64,000 bases of DNA. It comes from Marinilabilia salmonicolor (GTDB taxonomy: Bacteria; Bacteroidota; Bacteroidia; Bacteroidales; Marinilabiliaceae). Below, in pieces: positions 17,801 to 27,200 of this stretch. A model generated the notes under the pieces. That model searched no databases and was not told the DNA's origin. It saw nothing but the letters and a program-made list of their open reading frames with translations. The stretch spans positions 186,001-250,000 of the forward strand of contig NZ_PVTS01000005.1 of NCBI RefSeq assembly GCF_003003035.1. Direction: 5' to 3'. Position 1 is the first letter of the stretch, and the number at the start of each line of letters is the position of its first letter. Position numbers and translations under genes: made by a program.

Positions 17801-20767
17801 ACCAACTCATCATGGACCACGACTATGACACCTGAAGCTATTTCACCTACTGCCGTTGATGGAAATATTGATGTTACCTTAGAATTTGTTGCCACAATAG
17901 AGGGTGTGAATAATAACCCAGCTACCATATCTCCCGGTTTCTTAATCGATAATGTGTCCATTACAGGCTCCTACGACAATACCTCAACTGTTTCAAATGG
18001 AGCCGGTGGAGTTGCTTCACTAAGTTCACTAAAAGAAACCGAGGCTGAAGCTGTTGAGGTATTTACTTTTGATATAAAAGATGCTAGTTCAGGAGATGCA
18101 AAACCAACAGACATTCATCAGATGACCATTACCCCGGGCACTGAGAATTTGCTGACCAACTGGCGTGAAGTAATAGGAGGAGCAGCTTTGTATGATGCTT
18201 CTGATGCACTAATTGCCTATGGTTCAATTCAGACACAAGGCATTTTCTTCGATCAGGAAAATATGATTAGTGTGGCAGACGATGGAACCGAAAACTTTAA
18301 ATTGAAAATATGGCTTCGGGAATCTCTGGATACATCTGTGGATAACGGGGTGCTGGATTTTCAGTTATTCGGAAGTGATATAGTCGCTTACAATGGTTCT
18401 TCATTTGATGCCTCAAGTACCAATAAGGCAGAGAGCAATACCAGTACAGTAACAATTGATGCAACAGAACTTCGATGGAGTCAGCATCCATCGGTCAATG
18501 CAGTTGAAGGTACTGTTTTATCTACACAACCGGTTGTGCTCGCTACCGATGCCAATGGGAATATTGACAATGATTATATTTCTGATGTTTCGTTGACGTC
18601 AACTCCTGCAGGGGTTAGCGGTACTTTTCCTGGGACATCAGTTGCCGGAGTGACTACATTCACTGATATTGTTTTTGGAACTGTAGGAACTTATGTTTTA
18701 GAGGCTACTTCGGGTGTTTTGGCATCGGTAACCTCACAGGATATAACTGTTTCTGAGGATAACGGAGTTTCTTTGGGAGGTTTGCAACACATTGGCGCCG
18801 TGAAACTGGCTGGTATTGAGAATTATACATACGAAAGATCAGCCGGAGGTTATGGTTTGTTTCTGGATCAAGAGGCCCGTATGACCAAAGGAATGTCCTA
18901 TGAAATGTATGTGTACGTTTCTGGTGGAGCTAACCTAAAAGTTTATGTTGACTTTGACAAGGATGGTTCTTTTGAAGTTTCAGAGATGATAAAGGATTTT
19001 AGTTGGAAACAAGATCAGGTTGCTCAGGGATTTGTTTCTATCCCCACTGATGTTGCAACAGGAACCTACCATTTAAGGGTTGAGTTTTTGAATGGTACAG
19101 ATGGCGAAATTGAAGATTACACAGTAATTGCAACAGACAATCAATGGACCGGCTACACCCCCGAGTGGGACGTGACAGCCAACTGGAGCAGTGAACAGGT
19201 TCCGACCGATAAAGTATATATTCCAGGAAATCCTGTGGATGGTAATTTCTTCCCGGTGATAAAAGAGGACAAAACCATTAACGAACTTATTCTTGAGAGT
19301 GGTTCAAATATCACTGTAAAACCGGGTGTTGCCTTTACCATCGCCAACGATGTAACCAACAACGGCCAGTTTGTATTAGAATCAACAGCCGACAATCTCT
19401 CGTCATTAATGTTGCCTTCAAATGCTACCAAGGTTGGGGATGCTAATGTGAAGCTGGAGGTTCCGAAGAATCATTACTGGTACTTAAGTACACCGCTAGC
19501 AAATGCCAGAGCCGAATGGTTTGGAAATTTGAATAGTGATCCAAACGCAGAGGACTGGGTGTTTGTACTGCGAGAAAGCGGAGGAAAGAATAAATGGTTG
19601 AGAGTTGTTGGAGATATTCCATTGAATCCACTTGAAGGAGTAAGTACGTGGTATTACAATCAGGATAAACAATTGGATTATTCTGGTACTTTAAACCAGG
19701 GAGATATATCTTTTACTTATGGGCAACCGGATTATTACCTGCTTGGTAACCCCTATGCAACTTCAATTGACTGGGATGTTTTAGAGGCTGAGAACCGTGA
19801 TGGTTTGGACTTCGCACAAACAATGTGGTTTAGGGTTAGTCGAACAGGATTTGATGGAGAGACTTACAGAACTTGGCAGACCTATAATACATTTTTTTCA
19901 GCAATAGATCCAGAGGAACTCGGCTATTCAATAGAGAACGAAAGTTATATTGCCCCTTATCAAACTGTTTGGATTAAGGCGGATGTAAGCAATGCTACTT
20001 TTACTGTATCGGAGAATTCCAAAGTAAAGCATACCGGAGCATTACCGTTAAAGAGTGCAGGATCCTCTAATAATTCAGAAATGGATGTATTAAGAATTAA
20101 GGCGGTAAACGATAAAACAGTAGATGGAGCGGTAATTTTCTTTAACAATGCTGGAGATTCAGGTAGAGATAGTTTTGATAGTGATAAACGGTTTAATGAT
20201 TCAAAAGCGATTCCGGAGTTATATACCATGCTAAATAGCACTCCTCTTGCAATTAACAGTTTGCCACAGCTCTCAGGAACCGCTTATTCCATTCCATTAA
20301 GTGTTCGTAACCGGATAGAAGGAGAAGTTAAGTTGTCTGTTGATGTAAGGGAATTTACAGATGCTTATGATGTGGTGCTTGAAGATAAAGAGTTAAGCTC
20401 ATGGATTAATATGAGAGATGTGAGCGAGTATGCTTATAATCCTCGTATCATGGGGGATGATCATGACCGGTTTGTATTGCATTTATCCAAAGTTCAAAAA
20501 GTTCCTACTGATATTGAAGAGTCCGTTGACGATGCATCAAATATTCAAATAATTGGGAAAAAGGACTATGCTGCGGTAAGGATCAGTCCTGAATTGCTTC
20601 AATCTTCAGAAGCAGTCATTCATGTATTGGATGTTAACGGCCGGCAGATTACCAATAAGAATACCCGAGATACAGAAACGGAAATAGCGTTGCCTTCAGA
20701 GAATGGCGTTTATGTGGTTCGTGTAAATGCCGGAGGTACTGTTAAGACCCAAAAGGTTGTTAGGTAA
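14876..20767 (+). CDS. Giant T9SS-secreted surface protein A (jelly-roll/FN3-like repeats, GEVED, shared C-terminal module)
   Basis: 1963 residues from ATG 14876, chosen because the bases before it (ACAGGGTTAAA...AGTGAT) match those before the second surface protein. Residues 1-22 are a signal peptide (KKFYIVLIGLLIGSSVG). Residues about 30-1060 alternate choice-of-anchor-J-like jelly rolls (FYEDFEG, FFDGFEEG, FFEDFEGD segments) with FN3-like strands (ISLSWTEPEN, IDLSWEKNS). Residues about 1300-1420 are a GEVED-type domain ending GEIEDYTV. Residues 1422-1963 are a module shared with the two following proteins, whose last 75 residues are a T9SS type A sorting domain (VLDVNGRQ, NGVYVVRVNAGGTVKTQKVV). 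Export across the outer membrane by T9SS and display or release at the surface are inferred. It probably binds glycans or peptides; no catalytic motif is seen. Confidence 0.9.
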   Translation: MKKFYIVLIGLLIGSSVGFEALGQIDLPYAKADDGGWIQRAYDKKNASKLLWSLSGDGLSIGVGNGDGQSGERVSEDWAISPALQLKDVSNFLEYSDVRGARSGSAFAVMIAQGDGVTVPDVSDFVTVEQWTSLQTIETPQRVDLTPWSGQIVHVAFLRTNELGGSWTINNIEVIGSDLAEVENFKVSEITNGSISLSWTEPENNLEYLIVGAAGEIDFVPQTGISYAVTDPAGSNTGIVLMSGTGISFTESGLDEFQTRYYKIWSYDPITHEYALAGQTANGTTIGASTVFYEDFEGTNLITDITQGTPDQATWTSTKYNWTIESLNIDNGDFWLPNGTETSYRGSQSAHIVQKGATPAIPVYAENTGDSFEESILVNISAADLDKNKYKSAELSFFWKAGGKAGYDYGDVYINGTRMTAGGLSGQTKWKEEVIDITSELSHDITLEFYWKNDPSYTGVHEPSFCVDEVMITGKSVERPASFSATVINVSQIDLSWEKNSESQDVLIAYSPSGTLGSPDENAVYAEGDILPGGGEVIYKGAATTFSHDIEGESRANYKIWSVSTANTYSTALSASTVLPGSLPFFDGFEEGFDWNTEPFRNNDWYAGQAKAKDGNYSAYVSNNGGFTTDWSVNSGSNAPTILELPVNLAGFTDISVSFDYLIGGRMNSAPDNYDINNAKVFLENGGVSEELTFSGFVDQSTWNSASGDFSTSTLFGASSLLRFNLYDDSNFSTLSFVVDNVSITGTLSPVADVLVENNGGLKNNISWTNAAENLEVVIVSGINNEPLGELTSGDTYFVGDILDGGGKVVYVGTGVSHNDENVMPGQTYEYKVFQKNGLTYSMGVVGNTTVTVPDNVSFFEDFEGDLTGWNKGSAGANVWFVGKPVNDNGNTSNVAFISDNGGANAQFSQVIVGKNDPLPTLTLSKNIIGPAFSNGTFLQFDYLFYKGSSTESSITVNVIDNNSASEWNYSSLASTNSSWTTTMTPEAISPTAVDGNIDVTLEFVATIEGVNNNPATISPGFLIDNVSITGSYDNTSTVSNGAGGVASLSSLKETEAEAVEVFTFDIKDASSGDAKPTDIHQMTITPGTENLLTNWREVIGGAALYDASDALIAYGSIQTQGIFFDQENMISVADDGTENFKLKIWLRESLDTSVDNGVLDFQLFGSDIVAYNGSSFDASSTNKAESNTSTVTIDATELRWSQHPSVNAVEGTVLSTQPVVLATDANGNIDNDYISDVSLTSTPAGVSGTFPGTSVAGVTTFTDIVFGTVGTYVLEATSGVLASVTSQDITVSEDNGVSLGGLQHIGAVKLAGIENYTYERSAGGYGLFLDQEARMTKGMSYEMYVYVSGGANLKVYVDFDKDGSFEVSEMIKDFSWKQDQVAQGFVSIPTDVATGTYHLRVEFLNGTDGEIEDYTVIATDNQWTGYTPEWDVTANWSSEQVPTDKVYIPGNPVDGNFFPVIKEDKTINELILESGSNITVKPGVAFTIANDVTNNGQFVLESTADNLSSLMLPSNATKVGDANVKLEVPKNHYWYLSTPLANARAEWFGNLNSDPNAEDWVFVLRESGGKNKWLRVVGDIPLNPLEGVSTWYYNQDKQLDYSGTLNQGDISFTYGQPDYYLLGNPYATSIDWDVLEAENRDGLDFAQTMWFRVSRTGFDGETYRTWQTYNTFFSAIDPEELGYSIENESYIAPYQTVWIKADVSNATFTVSENSKVKHTGALPLKSAGSSNNSEMDVLRIKAVNDKTVDGAVIFFNNAGDSGRDSFDSDKRFNDSKAIPELYTMLNSTPLAINSLPQLSGTAYSIPLSVRNRIEGEVKLSVDVREFTDAYDVVLEDKELSSWINMRDVSEYAYNPRIMGDDHDRFVLHLSKVQKVPTDIEESVDDASNIQIIGKKDYAAVRISPELLQSSEAVIHVLDVNGRQITNKNTRDTETEIALPSENGVYVVRVNAGGTVKTQKVVR

Positions 20768-20820
20768 TCACGACATTTTGATGTTGTTAAATTGATCAAT
20801 ACAATAAAAGCTTCCGGAAA

Positions 20821-20847
20821 AGTTCCCCTTGGGGGGATTTAGGGGGC
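20821..20847 (+). repeat. CCCCTTGGGGGGATTTAGGGGGC repeat unit
   Basis: First of three units placed immediately before the terminators of the three surface protein genes. It reads as the reverse complement of the units at 13614 and 35678. Confidence 0.8.
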
Positions 20848-20879
20848 CACCTCATCACAATTAACCCTGTGAAGTTAAG

Positions 20880-20917
20880 AAGCCCCGCTCCAAAACGTTG
20901 GAAGCGGGGCTTTTTTA
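20880..20917 (+). terminator. Rho-independent terminator of surface protein A
   Basis: Stem AAGCCCCGCT / AGCGGGGCTT extended by a CC-GG pair, with an 8-base loop, followed by TTTTTT. The preceding CCCTGTGAAGTTAAG is nearly identical ahead of the other two surface protein terminators. Confidence 0.9.
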
Positions 20918-21464
20918 GGATTTGTGATTTCTTTGTCAAAAACAAAAGGGTGAAACCTAAACTCTAATTTTACGGCTTCTTCTGCTTATTTATCTTATTA
21001 TAAGAATGCGTACCTAACAGATTATTTAAGTAAGGATTTACTTGAAAAATTTCTAAGTATAATTGCTTTGCAATTATTTTTTAGTCCACAAATTTAAAAC
21101 CTGTTAAAGCTTTTATTATATGGTGTTGCCGTTTTTAGTTGCACCAAAGGTGTGACAAAATTCGTTTAATTCGTAAAATTCGTGGACAAAAGAAAAAGAA
21201 ATGGCTTAAGCCATTTTTATTTTCATGAATTATGTGATAAACTTTTTTAGGTATACACTATTATGATGATCCACTTTTCTTAATCCCACAACTTTAAGTT
21301 ATTAAAAGTTCTCTTTACTTTTATCCAAAAAAGATTTCCATTCATCAAGAGTGTCACAGCAGTTCGTCAAAGCTTCTCAACAAACACTAATGATCCCTGT
21401 ATAACTACACAGAAACCTCAATAACGAGGTGAAATTTTTGAACAGGGTTAAATTTAGTGATATT
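20918..21464. other. Intergenic region between surface proteins A and B
   Basis: No gene. It holds two units of the hairpin plus GTCCAC box repeat: 21061-21097 (AATTGC-TTT-GCAATT stem) and the inverted 21156-21216, whose stem is the 18-base palindrome AAATGGCTTAAGCCATTT. The 40 bases before the next gene contain ACAGGGTTAAA and AGTGAT, as in front of surface protein A. Confidence 0.6.
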
Positions 21465-23792
21465 ATGAAACGTTTTTACTACACATTAATTGGGTTAATT
21501 TTTGTTGGAGCTTTGAACATCAATGCCAAACCAGGTGGCGATTACGAAACTGAGCGTAATGCTGATGGTGATTTTGAGCAAACTGATGTATGGAAAAAGG
21601 GTAACGCACCCTCTGCTGATGGTATTGTGGATAAAAGAATGACCATCAATGGCAGTATAACAAGAAACGGAGAACTCAATCCGGTAGATGTTGTCGTCAA
21701 CGGAACTTTTATTGTTACAGAAAACTATTACAATAATAATTGGAGCGGACTGACAGTTACCAAAGACGGGTATGTTGAGATTTTTGGTAATCTGGAAGGT
21801 TCTGCCGGAATTCAGGTTGATAAAGGGGGTATTTTAATTGTACATGGTAATCTTTCATCTACCGGAAGTAACCTGAAATCAAATGGAGATATCATCGTGA
21901 AAGGTGACTTTTCAACCTCTTCTAATACCCATGTACAGAATAAAGGTAACCTTATTGTTGGTGGAGACTTCTCGCATTCAGGAGGAGGGCTCAAAGCCAA
22001 ACCTGATGATTTATACATTATCAATCCCGATGCCGAAATTTCTTATCCTGAAGGAAGTATTTTAGAAAATGACAATTCTTACGGGGATATGGATGATCTC
22101 TTGAATAGCGGTGAAGATGGCGATCTTAAAGATCTTATTGAAAGTATTGGAATGTTAAATCCGGTAATCTCATGGATTGGTTCAGAAAATGCTGATTGGT
22201 CTAATCCGGATAACTGGAAAGGAAATAAACTGCCAAAGTTTGATTCTTCAGTGAAAATTGAAATATCAGGAAATGTTCCTCAAATTAATAGTGATATTAC
22301 ACTTTCAAATCTTACGATTGCAGAGGGTGCTAAGTTGGTAATAAATCCCGGTGCTTCGCTTGAGGTTACAGAAGATGTATCTAATAACGGTCAGTTTGTT
22401 TTAGAGTCAGAAGCAGATCAACTGGCTTCTTTAATGCTCCCTGAAAATGCAACCAAAGTAGGAGAGGCCAATGTGAAACTTAAAGTTCCTGAGAATAACT
22501 ATTGGTATCTGAGTACGCCATTGGCTAACGCAAGGGCAGACTGGTTTGGCAGTCTTAATAATGACACAAAAGCGAAAGACTGGGTTTTTGTTCTCAGAGA
22601 AAGTAATGGTAAGAATAAGTGGTTAAGGGTTGTTGGAGATATTGCTTTAAATCCCCTTGAGGGTGTGAGTACCTGGTACTATGATGAAGAAAAGCAGCTA
22701 GATTATACAGGAGAATTGAATGCAGGAGATATCTCTGCGACTTATGGTCAGCCTGACTATTATTTGCTAGGAAACCCTTATGCAACTTCTATCGATTGGG
22801 ATGTGCTGGAAGAAGAGAATCGTGACGGAACGGAATTCTCGCAAACTATGTGGTTTCGGGTTACCCGCAAGGGCTTTGATGGAAAAACATACAGAACCTG
22901 GCAAACTTACAATACTTTCTTTTCTGCCATTGATCCTGAAGTGTTGGGGTATTCAAAAGAAAATGAAAGTTTTATTGCTCCATATCAGACAGTCTGGATT
23001 AAAGCAGAAAAAAGTAATGCAACCTTTACTGTTTCCGAAAATTCAAAAGTGAAAGCCAAAGGATCTTTACCTCTTAAGAATGCCAGTTCGCAGAATCATT
23101 CCGAAATGAATGTTTTAAGAATAAAGGCTGCCAATGATAAAATAGATGACGGAACGGTGATATTCTTTAATAATAATGGGGCAAGTGGCTATGATAGTTT
23201 TGATGGAGATAAGAGGTTCAATGACTCAAAGGCTTTTCCTGAATTATATACAAGAGTAGATGATAAGCCACTTGCCATTAATAGTCTTCCATCGCTTTCA
23301 GCTTCCAATTATTCGATCCCTTTCAGCGTTCGCAACCGAACTGAAGGAGAAGTAAAACTTTCGATTGACCTTGAGGAGTTCACTAATAATTATGAGGTCG
23401 TTCTGGAAGATAGAGAAACAGGCTCCTATACAAATATGGGAGATGTTGCTGTGTATTCTTATACTCCCCGTCAGATGGGAGATGATCATGACCGCTTTGT
23501 GTTGCACCTTTCAAAAGTGCAGTCGGTAGCAACATCCATCGAGGAGGAAACCCAAACTGATGAGCAGATATCTATTTTGGGACAAAAGGAAGATGTATTG
23601 GTACGCATTAGTTCTGAGTTGCTTCGCATTGAACCAGCAACCATTGAAGTGCTGGACATGAGTGGACGTTTGCTGAATACTGTTAATACCATAAGTTCAG
23701 AAACTGAAGTTTCACTGCCTGTTGTCCATGGTGTTTATGTGGTTCGTGTTATTGCCGGCGGTACCATTAAAACTGAAAAGGTTGCCAGATAG
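21465..23792 (+). CDS. T9SS-secreted surface protein B (short beta-helix plus shared C-terminal module)
   Basis: 775 residues from ATG 21465; an in-frame ATG at 21429 is also open, but its extra residues do not resemble a signal peptide. Residues 1-23 are a signal peptide (MKRFYYTLIGLIFVGALNINA). Residues about 60-190 are short strand-turn repeats (DGYVEIFGNLEGS, KGGILIVHGNLSS, NGDIIVKGDFSTS, KGNLIVGGDFSHS), which form a right-handed beta-helix-like stack. Residues 235-775 are the shared module: SENADWSNPDNWKG start, YWYLSTPLANARADWFG, WVFVLRESNGKNKWLRVVGD, YYLLGNPYATSIDWDVLEE, RTWQTYNTFFSAIDP, and a T9SS sorting domain ending GVYVVRVIAGGTIKTEKVA. This is the smallest of the three and may approximate the ancestral form. 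Function is unknown beyond surface display. Confidence 0.9.
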   Translation: MKRFYYTLIGLIFVGALNINAKPGGDYETERNADGDFEQTDVWKKGNAPSADGIVDKRMTINGSITRNGELNPVDVVVNGTFIVTENYYNNNWSGLTVTKDGYVEIFGNLEGSAGIQVDKGGILIVHGNLSSTGSNLKSNGDIIVKGDFSTSSNTHVQNKGNLIVGGDFSHSGGGLKAKPDDLYIINPDAEISYPEGSILENDNSYGDMDDLLNSGEDGDLKDLIESIGMLNPVISWIGSENADWSNPDNWKGNKLPKFDSSVKIEISGNVPQINSDITLSNLTIAEGAKLVINPGASLEVTEDVSNNGQFVLESEADQLASLMLPENATKVGEANVKLKVPENNYWYLSTPLANARADWFGSLNNDTKAKDWVFVLRESNGKNKWLRVVGDIALNPLEGVSTWYYDEEKQLDYTGELNAGDISATYGQPDYYLLGNPYATSIDWDVLEEENRDGTEFSQTMWFRVTRKGFDGKTYRTWQTYNTFFSAIDPEVLGYSKENESFIAPYQTVWIKAEKSNATFTVSENSKVKAKGSLPLKNASSQNHSEMNVLRIKAANDKIDDGTVIFFNNNGASGYDSFDGDKRFNDSKAFPELYTRVDDKPLAINSLPSLSASNYSIPFSVRNRTEGEVKLSIDLEEFTNNYEVVLEDRETGSYTNMGDVAVYSYTPRQMGDDHDRFVLHLSKVQSVATSIEEETQTDEQISILGQKEDVLVRISSELLRIEPATIEVLDMSGRLLNTVNTISSETEVSLPVVHGVYVVRVIAGGTIKTEKVAR

Positions 23793-23865
23793 ATATTATT
23801 CCTGTTCTTAAGGCATGGGCCAAATGTGTAAAGAGAACTTGTAAATTAACCATGTGTATTCCCAG

Positions 23866-23894
23866 AAGTCCCCCTTGGGGGGGATTTAGGGGGC
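23866..23894 (+). repeat. AGTCCCCCTTGGGGGGGATTTAGGGGGC repeat unit
   Basis: Second of the three units preceding the surface protein terminators; it carries one extra G in the loop-side run compared with the others. Confidence 0.8.
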
Positions 23895-23929
23895 TCCAAT
23901 CAGTATCACTTCATTACCCTGTGAAGATA

Positions 23930-23965
23930 AAGCCCTGTTCCATATTTTTGGAACGGGGCTTTTTA
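23930..23965 (+). terminator. Rho-independent terminator of surface protein B
   Basis: Stem AAGCCCTGTTCC / GGAACGGGGCTT around an ATATTTTT loop, followed by TTTT. Preceded by CCCTGTGAAGATAAAG, matching the flank of the other two. Confidence 0.9.
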
Positions 23966-24247
23966 GTTAGGAAGGCTGGTTTCGATAAAAATTCTTTTTT
24001 TTTTGATCTACCACCCCTCAACACCCTGCAAAGATCCGTCATTGCGAACGTAGTGAAGCAATCTCAATTTATTAACCGGACACCAATGAAAATCTATGAT
24101 TTAATGTCATTAGTCAATGTTTTGAACAGGTTAGTGTAATAGTTCCAACTTGGTTGATTTATGTTGGGTATAAAAGTCCAGATGTGCCCTAATTTTGCCT
24201 GCTAAAATAAGTAAAAACAGAATTCTGATTATTTAGATAATAAAGTT
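23966..24247. other. Intergenic region before surface protein C
   Basis: No gene. GTCATTGCGAACGTAGTGAA followed by GCAATCT (24036-24063) is a copy of a short repeat widespread in bacterial genomes (usually written as ATTGCGAGCGAAGCGAAGCAA). The last 60 bases are AT-rich and probably hold the promoter. Confidence 0.5.
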
Positions 24248-27200
24248 ATGATACAGCTTTACCCCGCATTTTTTGTTGGTTTAAAAAAGAAAGAAGTTAA
24301 TAATTTCTTTTTGCGAATTATCGCCTTAATGCTTTTGTTGCTGGCTTTCACCTTTGGTGCTAAAGCCCAGGATATAACCGAAACCTACACATCAAATGGT
24401 ACTTTTGTTGTACCCGCGGGTGTAACAGAAATTACGGTTGAAGCCTGGGGCGCCGGCGGTGGAGGTGGTAACAGAACCAGTAGAGGAGAAGCCGGTGGCG
24501 GTGGCGGTGGTGCTTATGCCAAAAGTGATTTAACTGTGGAGCCTGAAGTCTCCTACGATATTGTTGTTGGAGAAGGAGGGAATTCTGGAACAAATGGAGG
24601 GAATTCTTCATTTGCAGTGAATATGGTAGTTGCTGACGGAGGGAAAAGTGTTCCTGTTAACAATGAAAATGGAGGTGCTGGTGGTTCTGTTGCAAATTCC
24701 ATTGGTGATGTTGTTTATTCAGGTGGAAATGGTGGAAAAGCTGGAGATACCGGAGGTTGGAGGCCAACGTATTATTCAGGCGGTGGCGGTGGCGCTGCTG
24801 GTAGTACTGGAAACGGGAACTCTGCATCTGGTCAAACAGGCGGTGCTGAAAAAGAAGAGCATGGAGGTGCTGGAGCAGATGGTGTGACAAATAATTCTGA
24901 TGGTGGTGATGGATTGCAATATGGTGGTGGAGGAAGTGGTGCAAAAAGAGGATGGTTTGGGAATAATGATGGAGGCTTAGGTGCAAGTGGTTTTATTCGT
25001 ATAACTTATACACCTCCCTACCGTTCCGAGTTTAGCTCAGCGAATATAGGCGACCCGGTCTGGGGTATCGGAGAAACCCGTACAGTTTCTGTTACAGTAA
25101 AAAATACCGGTCAGGCAACCTGGACAGACAGCAATCCCGATATCAATATAGGTGTTAAGTGGAATGAGGAGCCTGACTACATGGTACGTGTTGACGCCAA
25201 TGATCTGGCCCCGGGCGCTGAAAGGACTTATAATTTGGAGATTACAGCGCCAGCAACAATGGGCGCCAATAACCTTACTTTCGATGTGGTAAATGAAGGG
25301 AATTTTTGGTTTGGCGATACTGACCATAGCACAGCAATTGTTTCTGAAGAAATATCCATCGTTCCCGATGTTAACAAATACTACTCCTACCGTTCGGGCG
25401 ACTGGAACGAACCCACCATTTGGACACACGACCCCAGTGGAACAACCCAGGTGGGCAACAGTGTTCCCGAAAGTTACGATGAGGTTTATATCCTTTCTGG
25501 GCGTAAAGTTAGTTTATCCAATGATATTGATGTTGATAATCTGAGAGTTGCCATTAATGAAGGTGGTGTATTAGATCTTTCAGGTAACCAATTTGCATCG
25601 GGGCTTTTTTCTTTGAAAGGTCAGGGAACCCTCAAAATCGCCTCTGCCTATTTCCCGTCGGTGAGTGATATAAACACTTTTGTGGAAGTCAATGGCGGTA
25701 CAACCGAGTATTATAATGCGTCTAATTTTCAGCTGCCTCAAAGTCAAAGTGTTTACAATAATCTGTTGATTAATACTTCCGGGGCAAGGGCAACTCAAAG
25801 AAACAACATTATCCTCAATGGCGATTTACATGTTAAATCCGGGATTTACAGGATAAACAATAACAGTGCAACCAACAGACTTTCTCTCGAAATTAATGGA
25901 GATGTTATTGTTGAGGAAAATGGTTTTATTTCTGTAGGTGAAGGAAATACTGTGACAAATGACACCAATGGAGGGACGGCTCCCTTTATTGACTATTACA
26001 ATAACAATTCCCATATCGTTGTTGTGAAAGGTGATTTCACCAATAACGGTACCGTGCGTTTTACCAACCAGGATGCACCCGACTTCAACAGTTTTCCCAA
26101 TAACGGAATTGCGACTGTCTATTTTAAGGGGGCTTCCGATAATGTGTTGTACGCTAATGGACAAACCGACTTCTATAACCTGGTGTTGGACAAAGGAAGT
26201 GACCAGACTTACAAACTCACTGTTCAATCGACTGCCTATAGCAACTTCCGGTTGTTTGGCCGGAATGATTTAGGTGGTGAAGGTGGCGGTGCCAATCCCA
26301 ACTTGCGAAAAGCCCTGTGGTTGCGCACCGGAACCATGGTGCTTGATGGGTTGGCAGTTATTCCAACTTTAACAGAAGCCAGTACAGGTGGTTCCCCCAA
26401 TGGTGATTTTTACATTCCTGCTAATGCAGCACTTGAACTGAAAGGGCCAGAAGTAATAGTATTGACTACCGCCGATTCGTATCAGGAAATTAATGCTGCA
26501 TATGGGACTTCTTTGGGCAGTGATGATGAAGCCGGTGTTCGTGCTTCCGGCGGAACTCAATCTTTCTCTGTTTACGGTAAACTAAGCATAAACGATGGCT
26601 ATTTCTCTACCCGTGAATCGGGCGGTATCATTACCTGGGATGTGGCTTCAGGTCAGTTGGAAATTGGTGGTGGTTATTTAGATGCTAAGCAAATTAGGGC
26701 TGCGGGTGGTAATAACGGGTTAGCCTCTTATCAGCAAACAGGTGGAGTTGTGGCTTTACGCGGACGGTTTCAGCGGCAACCGAACCAATATAACTCGCCG
26801 GTAGATTTGAGAGCTGAAGGTTTGGCAACTATTGACACCGACCGAGAAACAGGTGGGCTTGACGGGAGTATGGGAACTTTCAACATCAACGATGCGTCCA
26901 ACGTATTTATGATGGCCGGTGGTAAAGTACAGATCTTCGATGCTTGCGGTAACAACGGGTATGCCGTTGATATTTTTGCAGGTGCCAATAACATAAATGT
27001 AACGGGCGGTGCATTTGAGATTCTCCCGATGGATGGCAATAATGACTTAATTGTCAGAACAAATGCGCCATTGGGGAATTTTGTAGTCAACCGCTCAGGT
27101 GGAGGTTCCGACGTGGTGTTGGGCAATAATTTTCCGCTTACGGTACTCAAAAACCTGAGTTTAACCAATGGAGAGTTCGATGCCAATGATATGGATGTTA

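Noticed and set aside
24657-24986. His/Leu-rich minus-strand frame inside surface protein C
   Set aside because: It is the complement of the Gly-rich domain; the composition is a shadow of GGN codons.
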